In this document: piece after piece, positions 61,483 through 64,000 of the stretch
Numbering within the stretch: position 1 is the first letter of the stretch
How the letters are laid out: every line of letters begins with the position of its first letter
NCBI GenBank assembly: GCA_022829145.1
Contig: CM040753.1
Location: forward strand, 3,618,149 to 3,682,148
Source: Albula goreensis
Taxonomy: Eukaryota; Chordata; Actinopteri; Albuliformes; Albulidae
DNA length: 64,000 bases
Reading direction: 5' to 3'
Position numbers and translations under genes: made by a program
The notes under the pieces: model-generated
Databases searched by the model: none
The model's input: the letters and a program-made list of their open reading frames with translations, nothing else
Told to the model about the DNA's origin: nothing

Positions 61483-61660
61483 TCCGAATGCAGGGGCCTT
61501 GCCCAGCATTTAGCATAACCGACAGCGCTAAAGACTTCCTCAGGCCTGCTCTTATGTGTTAGTCTGGCTGGCCTTACAGAGATTAAACGAGAATCTGTGC
61601 TAAGTAAGGTTTTGAAAATAAATCGCTGGCTTGCCCATACCAGTTAATGATGTGTTTTTT

Positions 61661-61665
<5 letters not shown>
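61483..61665. other. Short unique DNA, nothing seen
   Basis: Unique sequence between the hAT element and the ATT tract. Confidence 0.6.
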
Positions 61666-61714
<49 letters not shown>

Positions 61715-61723
61715 CATTATTAA
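61666..61723. repeat. (ATT)n trinucleotide microsatellite
   Basis: About 19 TTA/ATT units with one C interruption near the right end (ttatcatta). Confidence 0.97.
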
Positions 61724-63329
61724 TTTTTAAGAAATAAATTGTTGTTTGTTAAGTTGTTACTGTCAGCAGCCTTCCCATACAGAGGCAGTAATAGTGAGCT
61801 CTCTGAGCTCCCCACTGGATCCAAGTTGTTACACTGAGACCCCCAAGGGTCCAATAAAACCAGCTTCCGAACGTCCTTATGACCCCCCCCACCATCCCCC
61901 GACAACCTTTCTTTATAACCCATGTGAAAGTCAGTCCATCCTTTCTTCTTTTCTTGGACACACGTTATTAAGTTACAATCGAGCGGTTATTTTTATTCAG
62001 AAATAAAAGCTGGCGTTTCTAAAAGGACGACCTGGAGGAGCTGCTCACGAACAGAAAAGGAAATGCAAAAATGGCCCCCAGCGGTAGACGCCATGGCCAG
62101 ACAGCCATTACGGTCAGACCAGAGCTCCGCTAACAGGAAACATATCGAGTTCATGCCCACCCCACACATAATCCCGCTCTTTCATCACTACAGGAAAATG
62201 CTTCACACATTTGACTCCTGTGGTGTCACTGTAGCCAGCCATCCTCTGAGTTTTGTGTCTGCTATGTGCTTGGTTCGCAAAACAGAACATGCATTTAGAT
62301 ACATTTGTGATTATTTACTTAAAATTTACAGTATTACATTTTATTATTACGTCTCATTTTGTGCCAGTTATGAGTTTTCTCTCTTACTGTCAAACCCAGG
62401 ACAAGATGAATAATTGTGTTATCATTGTTTTTATAGTTAGTCAGTTTTTAAGGATCTTATATAACTGGAAGCTGATTCTGGATTTAGTGTGCATCAGTTG
62501 ATGATAAATTACAAATACCTGCCGAATTGGTCCATGTTTTTCAGCATATCAAAAACATGTCAAGTCAAGATACCCCTGGATATTGATCGTTCTGATCCCG
62601 AGGGAGGTCTGAGAAGTATGTGGTAATAATTTTCCATATATTTTCATATTTCATATAGCTCTGAGCCCTGATTGCCTGGCAGCATGGAGTAGTTTTCGTC
62701 CCTCAGATGTTTTTCTTGAGCTCTGCTTTCCTTTTGTTTCGTGAACCTTCATGAGGCTTCGATCCATCCTGAGTCCTTTGAACATCTGTAGCTCTCATCC
62801 TAGTGCGCTGAGAGCACTAGCGAGAAGACATTTTAATATTTATATTTTCTGTGTACTTTGAATCGTACTTCAATGGATCTTCACCCTCAGTGACTCAATG
62901 CTAGTGTTAGCTCCCATTACACCAAGACAAAAGTGACTAGATTTTATCAGACATTGTCCCTCCTGACATTATTTGGACATGTCTTACATTTTTTTTCCTT
63001 CACTGACGAAAAAATGTAACATAAATAAAGTGTTGTGTGTAAACTTTTGTTGAAAAGATTTCAAAAGGTTTATAATCTTCTTATGAGCATTGCCAGAGGC
63101 ACTGGATCTGCTAAGTAATTCCGTGAATACATTTTCTTACTGCTCACAAAAATCCATATCGGGAAATTCACTGCCAGATTTGCAAAATCAAAAAGTATAA
63201 TTCTAAGCCCACCATATCTATTGCATATGTGTATTGGGTGAATTACTGCATACTAGTAAAAGTGCAGGTAACAGAGCTGTTCTGGAATATTTTAGACGGA
63301 AGTTCTGACTTGGGAATTCAGAGGCCCTG
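61724..63329. other. Unique non-coding DNA, no gene seen
   Basis: Frames of 60-116 codons on either strand have no recognisable domain. A short C run lies near 61884. No transposon ends seen. Confidence 0.55.
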
Positions 63330-63470
63330 ATTGGCTGCAGAGTGGTTCAGCGGTCATGTGACTGAACCTGCCACCAGAGATCTGTGGGTTTGACCCCTGG
63401 GTAGCAAATACAGCACCACTCTCTGAAAAGGGCCTAACAGCACCATAGGCAAGTAACCACAGGAGAGGTT
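63330..63470 (+). mobile_element. tRNA-derived SINE head, partial
   Basis: ggctgcagagtggttcagcg (box A type tggttcagcgg) and, about 45 bp later, gtgggtttgacccctgg (box B type) give tRNA-like promoter spacing. The body after it is short and merges with the fold-back element that follows, so the copy is truncated or interrupted. Confidence 0.6.
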
Positions 63471-63474
63471 TTCA

Positions 63475-63650
63475 AGTCTTTAAAGACCTTTTTAAGTACT
63501 ATATAGAACTACAGATGAGTCTGTGTTATGTATCTGTTATGTACCATTTATGGTTCTTGTAGTAACACATTCTTTGTATTGGGGTCTATATAGTATTAAA
63601 AAGTTGCCCAGTGATTATGAGCAAAGAGCCCCTGTGGAACTTTTTTTCCC
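63475..63650. mobile_element. Fold-back miniature element with 'ctatatag' arms, degenerate
   Basis: The left arm tttaaagacctttttaagta + ctatatagaact is matched on the opposite strand by the right arm (actttttaatactatataga and ggggctctttgctc). This matches a very common fish miniature element built around aaagaacc and ctatatagaacc. Ends are approximate because both arms are diverged. Confidence 0.6.
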
Positions 63651-63757
63651 CTTAAAATGTAGCATAACCTGCTACATTGCCATTGTGCCTATAAGCAAAG
63701 TGAATTAATTTATATTCAGCAGAGAAACTTAGACAGAGAGACTAACACAGCCCACAT

Positions 63758-63917
63758 TTTGACAATCTATCCATTTATACATATGGATACTGGCTATATT
63801 CAGGAATAGTACCTTGCTCAAGGGCACAATGGCAGTGCCCTGCCTTGGATTTGAACTTGCGAACCCCTGAGTTATAAGCCCGGCTCCCCAACCATTACAC
63901 CACACTGTCGACGCCTC
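63758..63917 (-). mobile_element. tRNA-derived SINE (V-SINE-like), 3' truncated
   Basis: On the minus strand the head is gaggcgtcgacagtgtggtg + taatggttgg (box A), then gttcgcaagttcaaatccaa (box B), then tgcccttgagcaaggtacta, the standard core of this fish SINE group. The body ends in the tatccatttatac stretch. The tail with tttggataaaagc is absent, so the copy is truncated or decayed at that end. Confidence 0.82.
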
Positions 63918-64000
63918 GTAACAGCCTGATTGTATGAGTGAAATATTTAAATTGCTCTGGATATGGACAGCTGCTGAGGAAATAATGTACTGTCCTTATG
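63918..64000. other. Window end, unique sequence
   Basis: Nothing recognised in the last 83 bases. Confidence 0.6.

Overview
This 64-kb window looks like vertebrate nuclear DNA, most probably from a ray-finned fish. The evidence is very long (TG)n/(CA)n tracts, tRNA-derived SINEs whose tail matches the widespread fish motif around 'tttggataaaagcgtc', hAT-type and pogo/Tigger-type miniature transposons with intact target-site duplications, a solo LTR, and no bacterial-style gene packing. All open frames are short and start arbitrarily. None gives a protein I recognise, so I annotate no confident protein-coding gene. The window is best read as intergenic or intronic DNA. Species and neighbouring genes cannot be named from it.

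Layout. 1-8 kb: AT-rich unique DNA, a minus-strand SINE (3170-3388) and a 153-bp hAT miniature element (3808-3960). 8.0-8.9 kb: a 33-bp x 25 minisatellite whose unit length is a multiple of three, so it reads as an 11-residue repeat. 9-19 kb: unique DNA with microsatellites, a fold-back element (16775-16885) and a minus-strand open segment with a good splice acceptor (13804-14171). 19-24 kb: a 300-bp Tigger-like element, a degenerate tandem repeat and two large TG arrays. 26-36 kb: a SINE-like repeat, a candidate small exon (28517-28613), a CpG-rich block, a CTCF-like site, a 63-bp TA-flanked inverted repeat, a SINE and a second Tigger-like element. 38.5-39.1 kb: a solo LTR with a perfect 5-bp duplication. 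40-45 kb: probable regulatory sequence, including a PBX-HOX-type site, and two tandem 48-bp copies each carrying a splice-donor sequence. 51.5 kb: thirty in-phase CTGRR pentamers resembling switch-region DNA. 53-59 kb: CpG-richer candidate regulatory blocks, a 190-bp tandem duplication, two SINE insertions and a duplicated TG array. 60-64 kb: fold-backs, a 471-bp hAT-type element with a perfect 8-bp duplication and an internal minisatellite, an (ATT)n tract, and two more SINE-type repeats around a miniature element.

If any gene lies here, it is as small exons inside long introns. The best places to look are 28517-28613 (+), 43222-43445 (+) and 13804-14171 (-). The probable regulatory content lies in the CpG-richer unique blocks, with motif-based evidence only.
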